The translations under genes and the position numbers were made by a program. A model generated the notes under the pieces. It did no database searches, was not told the origin of the DNA, and worked only from the letters and a program-made list of their open reading frames with translations. Below, piece after piece: positions 29,673 through 41,079 of a stretch of 64,000 nt of DNA. The DNA comes from Microglena sp. YARC. Lineage: Eukaryota > Chlorophyta > Chlorophyceae > Chlamydomonadales > Chlamydomonadaceae. Every line of letters starts with the position of its first letter. Position 1 is the stretch's first letter. The stretch lies in assembly GCA_022414725.1 (NCBI GenBank), contig CM039462.1, forward strand, positions 181,816,906-181,880,905, in the 5' to 3' direction.

Positions 29673-31182
29673 AGGATGAGATGGCGTCCCTACATGCCCA
29701 TGGTACTTGGGCTCTCACTCCACAGCCTCCTAAGCAGAGGGTCCTGTCTGGCAGGTGGTTGTTTGTGAAAAAGGTTGGGGTTGATGGATCTGTGCGCTTC
29801 AAGGCACGTTTTGTGGTCCTTGGTTTTCTGCAGCGTCCTGGGATGGACTTTCATGACGTATATGCCCCGTTTCTTCTAAAGCAGGTCTGAGGGTGCTCCT
29901 TGCTGCCATCACTCATAGGAAGATGTTTGTTCGGCAGCTGGACATCAAGACTGCATTTCTGAATGCTAAGCTAGAACCTGGTCTGGACCTATACTGCCAC
30001 CAGCCTGAAGGCTTTAAGGTACTTGGTCCTAACGGTGTTCCCCTTGTGTGCAAACTGATCAAGTCCCTTTATGGTTTGAAACAGGCGCCCAGGGCTTGGA
30101 GTAGGGATGTCAAGCGGGTTTTGGTTGCACATGGGTTTACTATGTGCAAGGCAGAACCTGCTCTGTATTTTAGGAGGGATTCTATTGGTGGGTGGAGCTA
30201 TGTCCTGACCTATGTTGATGATTTTATCTGTGCTTTTAGTGAGCTGGAAAGGTATGATATGCTGATCAAGGCTATGAAGAAGGCTGGCTGGGAGGTCAAA
30301 GAGATGGGTGTACCGGTTCAGTTCCTCTCCTTGGACATGGCCGTTACACTTGACTCTGACGGCAGGTGTGTTAAAGTCAACCTCTCCCAGCACTCTTACA
30401 TTGTTGATCTGGTGGAGCAGTTTGGTCTTACTGCTGCCACCAAGCCCAAGTTTGCTGCCCCCATGGCCAAGTCCACCGTCACTGACCCTCCTGGGGACCC
30501 CCTGGTCTCCAACAGCCAGTACCTCTCTCTTGTGGGTGCTTTGCTTTACCTGGCGACTTGCACCAGGCCTGATATTTCTTTTGCTGTGAGCTACCTGTCC
30601 AGGTTTTCTGCTCGCCCTACTGCTCCCCTCTGGGGGTCCGTCAAGCGTTTGCTCTTGTATTTGAGGACACATTCCCATCTGGGCCTCACTTACACCCACA
30701 GCCCTGAGTTCTCTTTTACTGTCTTTAGTGATTCATCCTTTGCTGATGATGGGTCTGATAGGAGGTCTCAGACTGGCTTTGCTGTGCTGGCTGGGGGGTG
30801 CATCGTGAACTGGATGAGCAAGAGGCAGCCTACTGTTGCCATCAGCTCTAGTGAGGCTGAGTATCAGGCCTTGTCTCAGGCTGCCAGGGAGGTGCAATGG
30901 TTGAAGAAGTTGAGGGTGGATCTGGGTCTGCCTTGTGAGTTGGTTACCATTCAGGGTGACAACTTAGGGTCTCTGGGTTGGGCCAATGACTGGCAGCTCC
31001 TCCCTCGCAGCAAGCACATTGATGTTATTCATCACTACATCAAGGAGCTGGTGGAGGATGGTCAGCTGGACGTTGCCTATGTTAACACCAAGGACAACTG
31101 TGCTGACCTCTTCACCAAGCCCCTTGATCCTGCTGTGTTCTGGAGGTTTGTCCGCATATTTGGAATGACCGCTTCTTCTTAG
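29669..31182 (+). CDS. copia pol, reverse transcriptase and RNase H part, one frameshift
   Basis: Two open pieces, 29669-29890 and 29893-31182, are separated by a one-base shift at about 29885 (KQV versus GLRVLLAAI). The first carries HGTWALTPQPP and FKARFVVLGFLQ. The second has RQLDIKTAFLNAKL, SLYGLKQAPRAW, the catalytic YVDDFICAF (about residue 107) and SLVGALLYLATCTRPDI. RNase H follows, with FSDSSFADD, SSSEAEYQAL and KHIDVIHHYIKE. Catalytic residues are intact. Three or four single-base shifts in the whole element would be enough to silence it, unless they are assembly errors. Confidence 0.9.
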
Positions 31183-31494
31183 GGTATTTTTTTTGGTTAC
31201 AGCGTTTTCTTTGGTTATCATTGTTTGGCATTAGGTTCCTATTCCCGGATCGGGTTTTCTATACCGTTGTTACCCATCTTTGATATTCGGTTTTCATCTT
31301 TTTCTCACTTGGCAAATTTTGGGTTTTTGCCTTGTTTCATTCCTTCCTATAACCCCTTGGGTTCCATTTGAGGTTCTCTCGATTTTTCGGAGTTCTTTGA
31401 TTTTTTTTTTTTTACATCTGTTACATATAGTTCTATGTCCCCAGTGCCATAGGTGGAGAAGTCATATTGTATGTCACCTGTGTCATAGGTGGAG
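31183..31494 (+). other. copia 3' untranslated region
   Basis: T-rich, with a short duplicated word GCCATAGGTGGAG / GTCATAGGTGGAG at 31445-31457 and 31482-31494. The second copy abuts the 3' LTR. No ORF. Confidence 0.6.
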
Positions 31495-31835
31495 TATCAG
31501 CATGAATTGCGGTGCTCTCACGTGTTTTATGACTTGGTGACTACTTCTTATTTCCTTAGAACTATCGGCTCTCCCAGTACTGTGCCAGCTTCCCGTAGTG
31601 ACAGCTCCCCGTAGGCTGTGTCATCTTTCTTGACTCAGTGACAGCTTCCTGTTTGACTGTGTCACCTGTATAGCCTGTACCCTGATCAAGGTACAGGCTG
31701 CCGCTCCTTCCTCCACTGGTGCCCCTATATGGGTCTCCTGTGCTTGTAATGCTATTCTCGTCTCCGTGTGTAGATTGGCGCGTCTGTTCAGCTGCAACAT
31801 CTCTGTCCACTCTTCGGAGTGCTTTATAGCTGATA
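31495..31835 (+). repeat. 3' LTR of the copia element
   Basis: 341 bp, about 98% the same as the 5' LTR. Ends TATCAG and CTGATA, followed by the CTCCC duplication. Confidence 0.95.
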
Positions 31836-31995
31836 CTCCCCAAGCCAGCCACGGGGCTAAGCCCCAAGATTTAAATAGCAACGGGAAGATAATTATGTCA
31901 GCTTGCAGTTGCACTGCCTTGCTATAGGTTTGACTTATCAGCCGGCTAGGGGAGTTGTCTAGAAGGTGCTGCTTGTAGCTGAAGATAAAAACAGT
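31836..31995. mobile_element. Right part of the split MITE family M
   Basis: Continues from the duplicated CTCCC: CAAGCCAGCCACGGGGC, an AT-richer centre, then GAGTTGTCTAGAAGGTGCTGC..GTAGCTGAAGATAAA, the right inverted repeat. Confidence 0.85.
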
Positions 31996-32879
31996 GACTG
32001 ATACCCTAGTACATATACCACTGTCTCAAATCATACTGCGACATCTGGCTTGGATTATTTAACCATTTGAACTTGAACGCCAAATGGCTTGTCTTTTTTG
32101 TAGAGGAGGATTCTCAGACCGAAGGGGTAATTCTCCTGGCACATACTACCGGAAGCACCATCATCATCATTTGAACTTGGTATGGCAGGGCGGGATTGGA
32201 TCTGCCATGCTCTGGATAGGGGTCAAGGATGACTGAACCATATGAACTACCGCACTGGCTAGCCCTTCTGGTGAGGGTCATTCCCAAACAGAAGGGGGTG
32301 GATCTCCTAGCACATACTAGTATACTATATACTACCGATAGCGACCAGGTTGTTCAAGGGTGCTTCAACAATTTACGTCATATAATATACGTCACTGATT
32401 TTTCGTTTCAGCCCCTCCTGTCAATGTCGGTCAAGTTTATTTTTTCCTATTTGGCCCACCCCTGAACTGTAACAACAACAACACCAGACTCCTATGCAAG
32501 CTCAACCCTGTAGTCCTGCATTCAAATTGAATCTTCGGTGTCGCTGGTTTGTGTCAGGAGACCCACCTCATGGGGTGAAATTCCTTCTGCAACTTTTAAA
32601 AAGTCCTTTACCCGCACTCCTGCAGACTCGTTGGTATGATTGATACAATTGTTTATCAAGAACTTAATCTTGAACTTGGTATCACACGCATGAGACGTAA
32701 TATTATTTCGAGCAAGCATGCCAGTGTTGCTGGTTCAATCTTGGGCACATGAGAGGTACATGAGGGGCAGTTCCTCTGTTACTGGTTCAATCATGGTCAC
32801 ATGAGAAGTACATGAGAGGTAGTTCCTCCGTTGCTGGTTCAATAAAAAAAATCATGGGCACCTGAGAGTTACATGAGAT
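31996..32879. other. No intact gene; exon-2 fragment and spacer
   Basis: An exon-2 fragment (VWQGGIGSAMLW-like) lies at 32168-32236 on the plus strand. Family-F sequence lies around 32410-32480. The rest, with GTACATGAG words, is shared with 37440-37500 and marks the tandem segment series. Confidence 0.45.
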
Positions 32880-33165
32880 GTATTGTATGCATGTTACAGT
32901 CCAGGACTCCACGGGTAGGCCAAATAGGCTAAAGGGACTGGCCCAACTGTGATAGGAAGGTCTAAAAAAAAGAGGCGTTGATGAACTGACCCCCAAACAA
33001 TCGTTTTACCGACGGGGGACCTGAATGAAGTTTTTGCCACAGTGATCATTTAATTATACAATACAATCAAATCAACATCTCATCTGGAATGATCATTTCA
33101 TTGTGCGATTCTTCTCGCATTTCATAAATTGTATTAAGTTTTCTATCCTTCAAAGGTACATGAGA
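32880..33165 (+). repeat. Dispersed repeat family F, long copy
   Basis: Contains GTTACAGTCCAGGAC, GGCCAAATAGGCTAAAGGGAC, AACAATCGTTTTACCGACGG, then TCATCTGGAATGATCATTT. Matches 37497-37760 at the equivalent place below the next gene copy. Confidence 0.8.
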
Positions 33166-34257
33166 GGAGGTAGTTCCTCTATCGCTGGTTCAACCATGGA
33201 GACTTGAGAGGTACATGAAAGGTGCGTAAGAGGTAGTTCCTCTGTTGCTGGTTCAATAATGCTTGTACCCTCTGTACAGCAAGGCAGATCCAAGCCCGCC
33301 CTGCCAGACCAAGTTGGCCCCCACTTCTAGCTTCTGCTTCTTGTTTATGATGTGGGCGGCGTTCAAAGCTGCAGCGCCGACCCAGCAGTACCCAAGGGTC
33401 TTCATGGCCGTCTTCTTGGTATCCAGTCCCACATTGTCACGGTTCAGCCCAAGAGTGAGCGCCCCCTTGGTAAACCATCCCAAGCCAGTGTATCTGCAGC
33501 ACAGTAGTGGGATACAGGGTTCTGGTTGAAGGGTCTGTGTGGGGAGGGTTTGTTGACCATAACGAAGGGTCCGTCGCGTCGCAGGTCGCAGGCTATACAT
33601 TTGGTTGAGTCTCAGGCAGCAGAGCTGGGGGTCCTCCTCATGTAGCCTGGGACAGACTGAGATCACATGCGAGGTGCGATTACTAAAGCCGTAGTTGTAT
33701 GGCGGGGTATGCAAATGGTGTTTAGTTCTTGGTATCCAGTTTCACATCGTCACTGGCCAGCCCAAGAGTGAGCGCCCCCTTGATAATTTATCCCAAGCCT
33801 AAGTACCTGCAGCATGGTGTATGGAATTTAAATTTTGAATTTCAATTGTTACATGTTTTTTCAGCCCTAGTGCCTGCAACACTGCATATATAATTTGATT
33901 TTTGAATTTGAATTGTTACATGGTTTTTCAGCCAACTCTGGGCTGCTCAACGTCTTCCCATTCCAAGCCCCCCCCTCCCCCCCCGTGCGATACCCTGCAG
34001 CACGGTATTAGAAAACTTTAGGCAACTCTGGGCAACTCACTGTCTTCCCATTCCAAGTCACCCCGTGCGATACCTGCAAGACAGTATATACAATTTGAAT
34101 TTTGAATTTGAACGGTTAATTTTGCAGAAGTGCCCCCCCAAACCACCAGGTCTCCGCGCTCTGCGGGGTTTGGGGGGGCAGCGCCTCACACTGCGGTAGC
34201 ACCGAGTCCCTCAAGTCGCAACGCGTCGCTCAAGAAAGAAATGATGTAATTTGTGAT

Positions 34258-34440
34258 TATTTCCACAACTCGCAATGGTAGAGCGGGGTGTATAAATGGT
34301 TTCCACATTCAAGTGATGGATTCGAATCCGCTAAGCATCCTCCCTGGTTTCCGTGGGTATAGCAAGCACGGGGGGACTTGGAATCGGAAAACGGTGAGCA
34401 GCCTAGAGTGGGCTGTAAAGCTAATGGTAAATACCAATTA
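34258..34440 (+). mobile_element. tRNA-headed SINE
   Basis: The head has CAACTCGCAATGGTAGAGCG (A box) and GATTCGAATCC (B box). The body has CCTGGTTTCCGTGGGTATAGC. The tail has GGACTTGGAATCGG, ACGGTGAGCAGCC and GAGTGGGCTG. Body and tail recur at 44336-44440, 52580-52670, 16420-16475 and, reversed, at 15716, 33928, 34021 and 38799. No ORF. Pol III transcription is inferred from the boxes. Confidence 0.65.
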
Positions 34441-34646
34441 CATTGTATTATATCATATTACATGCAAGGTGTGGTGTTATATTATAGGCAAGAATGGTGT
34501 GGTTTATGTTGACTTCATTTTTTGAAACCCAACAAGGCAAGTACAATGCAATGCTAGGAAATAGTACGAGGAACGAGTATTTTCATACAGGCAATTTCAT
34601 GAGGATTGCCCTGGACAGCTAGGTGGGGGGCAAACAGTGGTTCTGG

Positions 34647-34849
34647 TTGTAGCTTTTCTTTTCGGCTACGAGCTGCCGCTTCTAGCCAGCTCCCTTGACT
34701 GACAATTCAGCCAAACCTAACACAACCTAGTTCACCTTGAAGCTGACACAACCAGCTGTCCAGATCTTCTGAAATATTTGGATTTTGATGAGTGGCTGGT
34801 TCATGGAGCTGACTAGAAGCTGAAGTCGAAAAGTCGAAAAGAACAGCCC
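34647..34849. mobile_element. MITE family M with 9-bp target duplication (copy 3 intron)
   Basis: 203 bp between TGGTTCTGG (34638-34646) and TGGTTCTAG (34850-34858). Ends TTGTAGCTTTTCTTTTCGGC and CGAAAAGAACAGCCC. The same site is empty in copy 1 (16629). Confidence 0.9.
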
Positions 34850-35929
34850 TGGTTCTAGTGTCGGAGCAGGTTGGGGACTGGGGACTTGAGAATGAGTTTA
34901 GTGATGCACCACAACACGATATTCGAGTGTGTTGGCGGGTGTTGGTGGGTATGGGTGTGGTTGTGGGTGTGGTGAGTGTGGGTGTGGGTGTGGGTGTGGG
35001 TGTGGTGGTGGGTTGGTGGTGGTGGTGGGGAGTGGATGCTAATGTGAGGAAAGTAGTTCTACAACAGATGCCACAAGCAGGTCTGAGCTCCCGGCCCGGA
35101 TTCGTTCGTTAGCTTTTTTTTGCTTTACACAATTATTATCGGACAGTTTCGAGGTTAGATCAAGAACTTCGAAACGTCCTGAAAACCTCTCCTGCTACCT
35201 CGCTAGCTAAGCTATCTACGTGCCAGTCTATGCACTGGTCGCGTCTTCATCGACTGGAGGCATGGGGGGGGGGGGGGGGGGGGGTAAATAGACGTCGAGG
35301 TTACTCGCGCCAGATCATTGTTTGTTGCGACGAAATTGACAGAAACAGTCAGCAACAAGAAAGATCGATTGCTCGCTCGCTCAGCGGAACGATGGGCATT
35401 TAGAAAAGAGAGCAGACGGACCTGAAACCTTCCCAATCGATGGATGTGTTCTTGGGGTGAGCGTAGAAATCCTTGGCCAAGGGGTGGGCCTGACCACTCC
35501 TCGAACGCCATACCCGACGGAGGTCACGGCAGAGCTCATAAGCAGCGTCCTGTCCCAGTCGACGCCCATGTTGTGCGTTGTCAGTCGTGGAAAATACTGT
35601 AGTGGGGGAGGGGTCGGGATGTCCCAATGCAATAAGCGAAAGAGCCTGTGGTCGCGGTCCTAGTTTCGAAGATAGTTATAGAGGAAGAAACTGAAACTGG
35701 TCGCGTTCTTGGTCGTGCTCGGTTATATGTTGGACGAAGGGGATGGGAGCGTCACTGGGCACGGCTGTGGGTCGGTGGGGGCGGGCTTGGGGGGCGGGTG
35801 GGGATGGGTGGGGTGGGTGGGGTGGGTGGGTGGTGTGGGGGGGGGGGGGGGGGGGTCCTACAGACCCTAGTTTACCTGTCCTAGACCTGGATCCCGTCAC
35901 TTACTCGGGGGCGGGGGTGATTCTATAAT

Positions 35930-36500
35930 TATATTGGCTTTCTGTTTCAGAGCACTCGCGTGCTCAATGTTTTTTAATCGCAAATATATCCAGATTATCT
36001 TCAACAGCGCTATCCCAGGCGTATTCTGCCTCCGGCCGCGTCCTCTATCGCTCGTTCCAGGTCCAGGTCCAGGTCCAGGTCCAGATCCAATGCCACTCTG
36101 TCCTCCTCGGACATGGTTGCTGATTCAGAGCCCTCGCGAGCTTAACTTTTCTTGCTCGCAAATCTCTTTTGACATCTTCAACAGCACAGTTTCGGGCAGA
36201 GGTGTGCCAGACCGCTCGAGGCCGCTCCAGGCATGCCAAAGACGACTGCTGAGAGGTTGCTGAAGTGAGGGGCCATGTGGGAGGCCTGAATAAAGTCCAG
36301 AATGCTCGGGAACCTTCAGAGTTGCGTCCCCCTATTGTGACTCTCCGATCTCCCATCCCCTCAGGGATTTCGTCCAACCAGGGCCTGATTGGAAGACATA
36401 ACTAACTGGCTTCGGCCAGCTCCATTCCGTGGCCACCTGTCCTTCGTTTGCCAAGTGCCAACACTCTCCGCCAATTTTCCACGTAGCTTGCGACGCTGCA
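35930..36500. repeat. Upstream segment paralogous to 41080-41620
   Basis: Shares TTATATTGGCTTTCTGTTTCAG, a CCAGGT hexamer run, GACATGGTTGCTGATTCAGAG and CGATCTCCCATCCCCTC with the region upstream of copy 4. Open frames exist on both strands but are not conserved between the two copies, so I treat it as non-coding. Its right part (36396-36500) also matches 24785-24875. Confidence 0.65.
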
Positions 36501-37496
36501 GTGGCTGCACATGACTTTTTCAAGGATGATTTTCGCCTTCAAAAGGTGTTGTTGGACTCTGCTGCACCACGTAGACTGCTGGATCAGCACTGTAATTGTT
36601 TTTCAAGAAGGATTTTCGCCTCAAAGGGTGTTGTTGGACTCTGCTGCACCACGAAAACTGCAACAAAGGGTGCCTGACCATTGCCACTCGTACCTTTAAC
36701 CACTATCCCACAGTACCCTCACATGGTCGCCTGTGGCATTTTTTATGAGAGTGGATCAGAATTACATCTAGGAGTGGACGAAATATGGTATGGACCCGCG
36801 GCCCACTCAGTACCCTTTAGCCTAGTAGGCTACACCCTGGACTATAACATACATACAAACAGATAACATAAAAATAATAAATAAGAAGGGCGTGGGATTT
36901 AGGGAGCACCGTCTTACGACGGTAGGGAACGAGCTGCTACTTAACCTGGACAAAGCTACCATGGCGGTCGACAGCGACCGCGAACACTAGAGCGCACCCG
37001 TAGGGATTCGCACCCTGCACCTTATCGGTTCTTCGAGCTCTATCATTGGGCCATACATACTGACATAAAATATCCAAATTGTTTGCAAATGGCATTGTTT
37101 TGGATGGGAGTACTTCCAGCTGTAGGTGTCGGTCCTCCAACTTGAACTTGAAATTGATTACATGGCCCTACCTAGCCAGCAATTTTGCTGCTCGCCGTCT
37201 TTAGTAGTAAAATAAATTACCAGAAAATGTAACCGTTTGACGGAGGCAAGTGGAACTTATGGGGGAGATGGTTCAATCATCCTTGAACCCTCTCCACAGC
37301 AAGGCAGATCCAAGCCCTTCCTGCCAGACCACGTTGGCCGCACCCATACTGCTGTAGTTCGCCTATTGCTAGGTGCCCCATAGCATGCTGACTATTACAA
37401 GGGACATACCCTTGTGGAAGCAGCAGTAAATGGGCACACTGAGATAGTTCCTCTGCTGCTAGTTCAATCATGGGCACATGAGAGGCACATGAGGTA
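36501..37496. other. No intact gene; spacer with exon-2 fragment
   Basis: A duplicated AAAGGTGTTGTTGGACTCTG lies at 36540 and 36636. An exon-2 3' fragment lies at 37273-37352 (minus). 36880-37140 is unassigned. Confidence 0.4.
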
Positions 37497-37760
37497 TTGT
37501 ATGTCTGTTACAGTTACAGGGGTAGGCCAAATAGGCGGAAGGGACTGTCCCAACCGTGATAGGAAGGTAAAAAAAGAAAATCATTGATGAACTAAACCCC
37601 GAACAATCGTTCCACCAACGGGGGCCATGAGTTCGTGCTACAGCAATCATTTAATTCTTCAATACAATTAAAGAATCGTCTCATCTGGAATGATCATTTA
37701 ATTGTGCGATTCTTATCGCATTTTTTAATCAACTGTAATAAATATTTCCATCCTTCAAAG
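37497..37760 (+). repeat. Dispersed repeat family F, long copy
   Basis: Equivalent to 32880-33165 and in the same position relative to gene copy 4, so it was part of the duplicated segment. Confidence 0.8.
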
Positions 37761-37913
37761 GTACATGATAGGAAGTTCATCTGTCGCTGGTTCAATCATG
37801 GACACATGAGAGGTTGCTGTAATCAGATGTCCGGTTGGTACACTACCGATTACAACAGAGGTACATGAGAGGTACATGAGAGGTACATGAGAGATAGTTC
37901 CTATACTGCTGGT

Positions 37914-40795
37914 TCAATAATGCTTGAACCCTTTGTAAAGCAAGGCAGATCCAAGCCCGGCCTCCCAGGCCAAGTTGGCCCCCACTTTTAGCTTCTGCTT
38001 CTTGTTTATGATGTTGGCGGCGTTCAAAGTTGCAGCGCCGACCCAGCAGCACCCCAGAGTCTTCATGGCCGTCTTCTTGGTATCCAGTCCCACACTGTCC
38101 CTGGCCAGCCCAAGAGTGAGCGCCCCCTTGGTAAACCATCCCAAGCCAGTGTATCTGCAGCACAGTTGTGGGACAGTCTTAGATAACATGCGAGGTGTGA
38201 TTACTAAATCCGAAGTTGTAGGGCGGGTGGGGTATGCAAATGGTCTTCAGTTCTTGGTATACATTCACACACTATCACTGGCTATCCCAAGAGTGAGCGT
38301 CCCCTTGGTAAACCCAAGCCAGTATATCTGCAGCAAAGTAGTGGGACACAGGGTTGTTCGGAGAGTCAAAGGTTCTGTTGCGTCGCAGGACGCAACGTGG
38401 GGAGGGTTTGTGCCCAGAAGGAATGGTCTGTTGTGTCGCAGGACGCAGGCTATACAATTGATTCCGTCTCAGACAGCAGAGTCGGGGGTCCTCCTGAAGT
38501 ACCCTGGGGCATACATACCGGTATATAACATGCAAGGTGTGACTTATAAATATGTAGTTGTAGGGTGGCTGGGTGGGGTATGCAAATGGTCTTCAGTTCT
38601 TGTTAATCAGTTTCACATCGTCATTGGCGAGCCTGAGAGTGAGGGCCCCCTTAGTAATGTATCTCAAGCCAAAGAACCTGCAGCACGGTATATGGAATTT
38701 GAATTTTGAATTTGACTTGTTGCATGTTTTTACAGCCGTAGTGCTTGCAGCAAGGTATATATAATTTGTGTTTTGAATTATAATTGTTACGCGGTTTTTC
38801 AGCCAACTCTGGGCTGCTCACCGTCTTTACCGCCCCTCCATGGGTAGCGACTTTGGTACATCAGGCTTACTGCCGGATGCGCCAAACGGAGGCGCCAAAC
38901 GGGTGTGCCAAACGGGTGCGCTAAGGACCCTTAGGGTTCGCCCTACAAATTGCGTTTGGACCGCACCAACTGACGTTTGCAAACGGCAGGCAGCTCGATA
39001 AACTCGCAAATACAGTCACCTCTACTCCGACTCGAAGCAAATTTCAGACAAGTTGTATTTGCAGTCACGTCACCTCATCTTCCAGGTACACTTAAGTCAA
39101 ACTGCGCCCCAAACCACTTGACGTTAGGATTCGGCAGTCAAGTCACCTCGAAGGAGACTGGCTATTCACAGCCGGAGGGTGCACAGCCCCAGTTTATGAG
39201 GTAACGCGCAACTGTATACCAAAGCGCGGTAAACGAGACATACGTTCCGCAAGAACAGCCACGAGGGCAGCAACCATGTTACGCACACCGCACACCAAAC
39301 AACCCTAGCTCCCCATCCCCAGCGGATCCCCATACCTAACACGAGGTCAGCAACAAGGTTACACACACCGCACACGGCACACAAAACAACCCTAGTTAGC
39401 GCCCCTCCTTGGTTACAGCGGGGCTGCCCATCCCCATCCCCAGCCACCAGCGGATCCCTTGGTCCAATTGGTCCAATCCAACACAAGGGCGGTCACGCCC
39501 TTGTTCCATTCCAAGTCCCCCCGTGAAGGTGAAGGTGTAGGTGTAGGTGTAGGTGTAGGTGTAGGTGAAGGTGAAGGTGAAGGTGAAGGTGAAGGTGAAG
39601 GTGAAGGTGAAGGTGAAAGTGAAGGTGAAGGTGAAGGTGAAGGTGAAGGTGAAGGTGAAGGTGAAGGTGGAGGTGAAGGTGAAGGTGAAGGTGGAGGTGA
39701 AGGTGAAGGTGAAGGTGGAGGTGGAGGTGGTGGTGGTGGTGGTGGTGGTGTGGTGGTGGAGGTGTGGTGGTGGCGATCGTGGGTTGTTCGTGGGGGGAAG
39801 TGGATGCTGATGTAGTGATGTGTAGAAAGTAGTTCTGCAACAGATGCCACAAGCAGGCCCGAGCCCCACGCCCGGACTTTTTAGTGTTCTATAGTATAGA
39901 CTGCAGACACTACTGGATATGATCGTTACATTGAGTGAAGAGGGCTATCAAGCACGGGAGCTTGGACTATATAGAAGAGGGAAGGAGATTGCGACAGTAC
40001 AGATCTGTCCTGCATTGTGGAGCACGTGGCCATAGCTGGCCTCAGTGCTGCACTGCAGGCGGCACAGGGTCCGGAGGGGACTCACACCTGTGCACTCATT
40101 GCCACTCTAGATACGACATAAAAGTCGTCTATAACAGGATTCGTTAGCTTAATTTGGCTGTATACAATTCGTATTGGACAGTTTCGGAATCAAGAACTTC
40201 GAAACGGTTTGGTGGTGGTGGGGTGTGGATGCTGATGTGTGGAAATTAGTTCTGCAACAGATGCCACTAGCAGGCCCCAGCCCCCGACCCGGATTCGTTA
40301 GCTTTATTTGGCTTTATACAATTATTATCGGACAGTTTCGGAATTCGATCAAGAACTTCGAAACGTCCTGAAACTTTTCACGAAACCTCTCTAGACTGCT
40401 ACCTCGCTAGCTGAGCTATCTACGTGTAGCTACCAGTCTATGCACTGTTAGCGTCTTCATCGACTGGAGGCATCGGAAGGGGGGGGCAGGGGGGGGGGGG
40501 GGGGGGGGGGGTAATCGACGTCGAGGTTACTCGCGCCAGATCATTGTTTGTTGCGACGAAATTGACGGGAACAGTCAGCAACAAGAGAGATCGATAGCTC
40601 GCTCGCTCAGCGTAACGGTGGGCATTTACAAAAGGGAGCAGACGGACCTGAGACCGTTCCAATCGATGATGTGTTCTTGGGGTGAGTGTAGAAAGCCTTG
40701 GCAAGGGGGTGGGGCGTGACCAGCCCTGGAACGCCATGCCCAATGGAGGTCACGGCAGAGCTCAAAAGCAGCGTCTTGTCCCAGTCGACGCCCAT
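37914..40795 (-). pseudogene. Small membrane-type protein family, copy 4 (one-base deletion in exon 1)
   Basis: Exon 2 is 37914-38154 (241 nt, open; TGLGWFTKGALTLGL to LYKGFKHY, with KKTAMKTLGCCWVGAAT). Exon 1 is 40648-40795 (148 nt). One C is missing in the PKNTSSIG region at about 40660, so the frame is lost near the end of exon 1. Splice sites are kept (TCTCAG|GTCCGTC, CTGCAG|ATACACTGG). The 2.5-kb intron carries two exon-2 fragments (38252-38345, 38594-38705), a large GGTGAA array and poly-G (40493-40511). Nearest relative is copy 3. Confidence 0.7.
39524..39770 (+). repeat. (GGTGAA)n hexanucleotide array
   Basis: About 35 hexamers, GGTGTA at the left, GGTGAA in the middle, GGTGGA and GGTGGT at the right. 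Long ORFs in all frames (KVKVKV, EGEGEG, HLHLHL) are artefacts. Confidence 0.95.
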
Positions 40796-41079
40796 GTTGT
40801 GCGTTGTCAGTCGTGGAAAATACTGTGGTGGGGGAGGAAGTTGTAGAATTGTTACAATGAGAAGAGAGAATTCTAGTTATTCCGAACAGGAAGCGGCCAT
40901 AGTTAAGGACGCAGGCGCAGGGGGCGGGGGGGGGGGAGGGGGGAGGGGGTGGGGGGGGGGGGGGGCGGGAGCGCGGAGCGTCACTGGCACGGCTTGGGGG
41001 CGGGGGCGGGGGGGGATGGGGGGCGACAAACCCTAGTTTACCTAGATCCCGTCACTGACACTGACATAGGTTTATTATA

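Larger units (their letters stand above)
24916..31835 (+). mobile_element. Ty1/copia LTR retrotransposon, complete structure, frameshifted pol
   Basis: 6.92 kb. Two LTRs of about 342 bp differ at about seven bases plus one indel, roughly 2%, so insertion is fairly recent. The 5-bp target duplication is CTCCC (24911-24915 and 31836-31840). Domain order gag, protease, integrase, reverse transcriptase, RNase H is that of Ty1/copia. Just after the 5' LTR, GGTTACTGGG resembles the half-tRNA (initiator Met) primer site of Drosophila copia, a weak match. The stretch before the 3' LTR (AGGTGGAG) is a poor polypurine tract. The element sits inside a MITE. Confidence 0.95.
33253..35569 (-). pseudogene. 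Small membrane-type protein family, copy 3 (one-base deletion in exon 1)
   Basis: Exon 2 (33253-33493, 241 nt, acceptor CTGCAG|ATACACTGG) is open and encodes TGLGWFTKGALTLGL to LYRGYKHY. Exon 1 (35422-35569) is 148 nt instead of 149. A base is missing in the G-run around 35483-35490, shifting the frame after VRPTP, while the lost frame continues as AKDFYAHPKNTSIDWE. The donor TTTCAG|GTCCGTC and the acceptor are kept. The gene would produce a truncated protein unless the deletion is an assembly error. The intron holds a SINE, a MITE, a (GGTGTG)n tract and poly-G. Exon 2 is one codon shorter than in copies 1 and 2, as it is in copy 4. Confidence 0.7.

Noticed and set aside
39413..39869. Long ORFs of KV, EG, HL, TF or PS dipeptides
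   Set aside because: Shadows of the GGTGAA hexanucleotide array.
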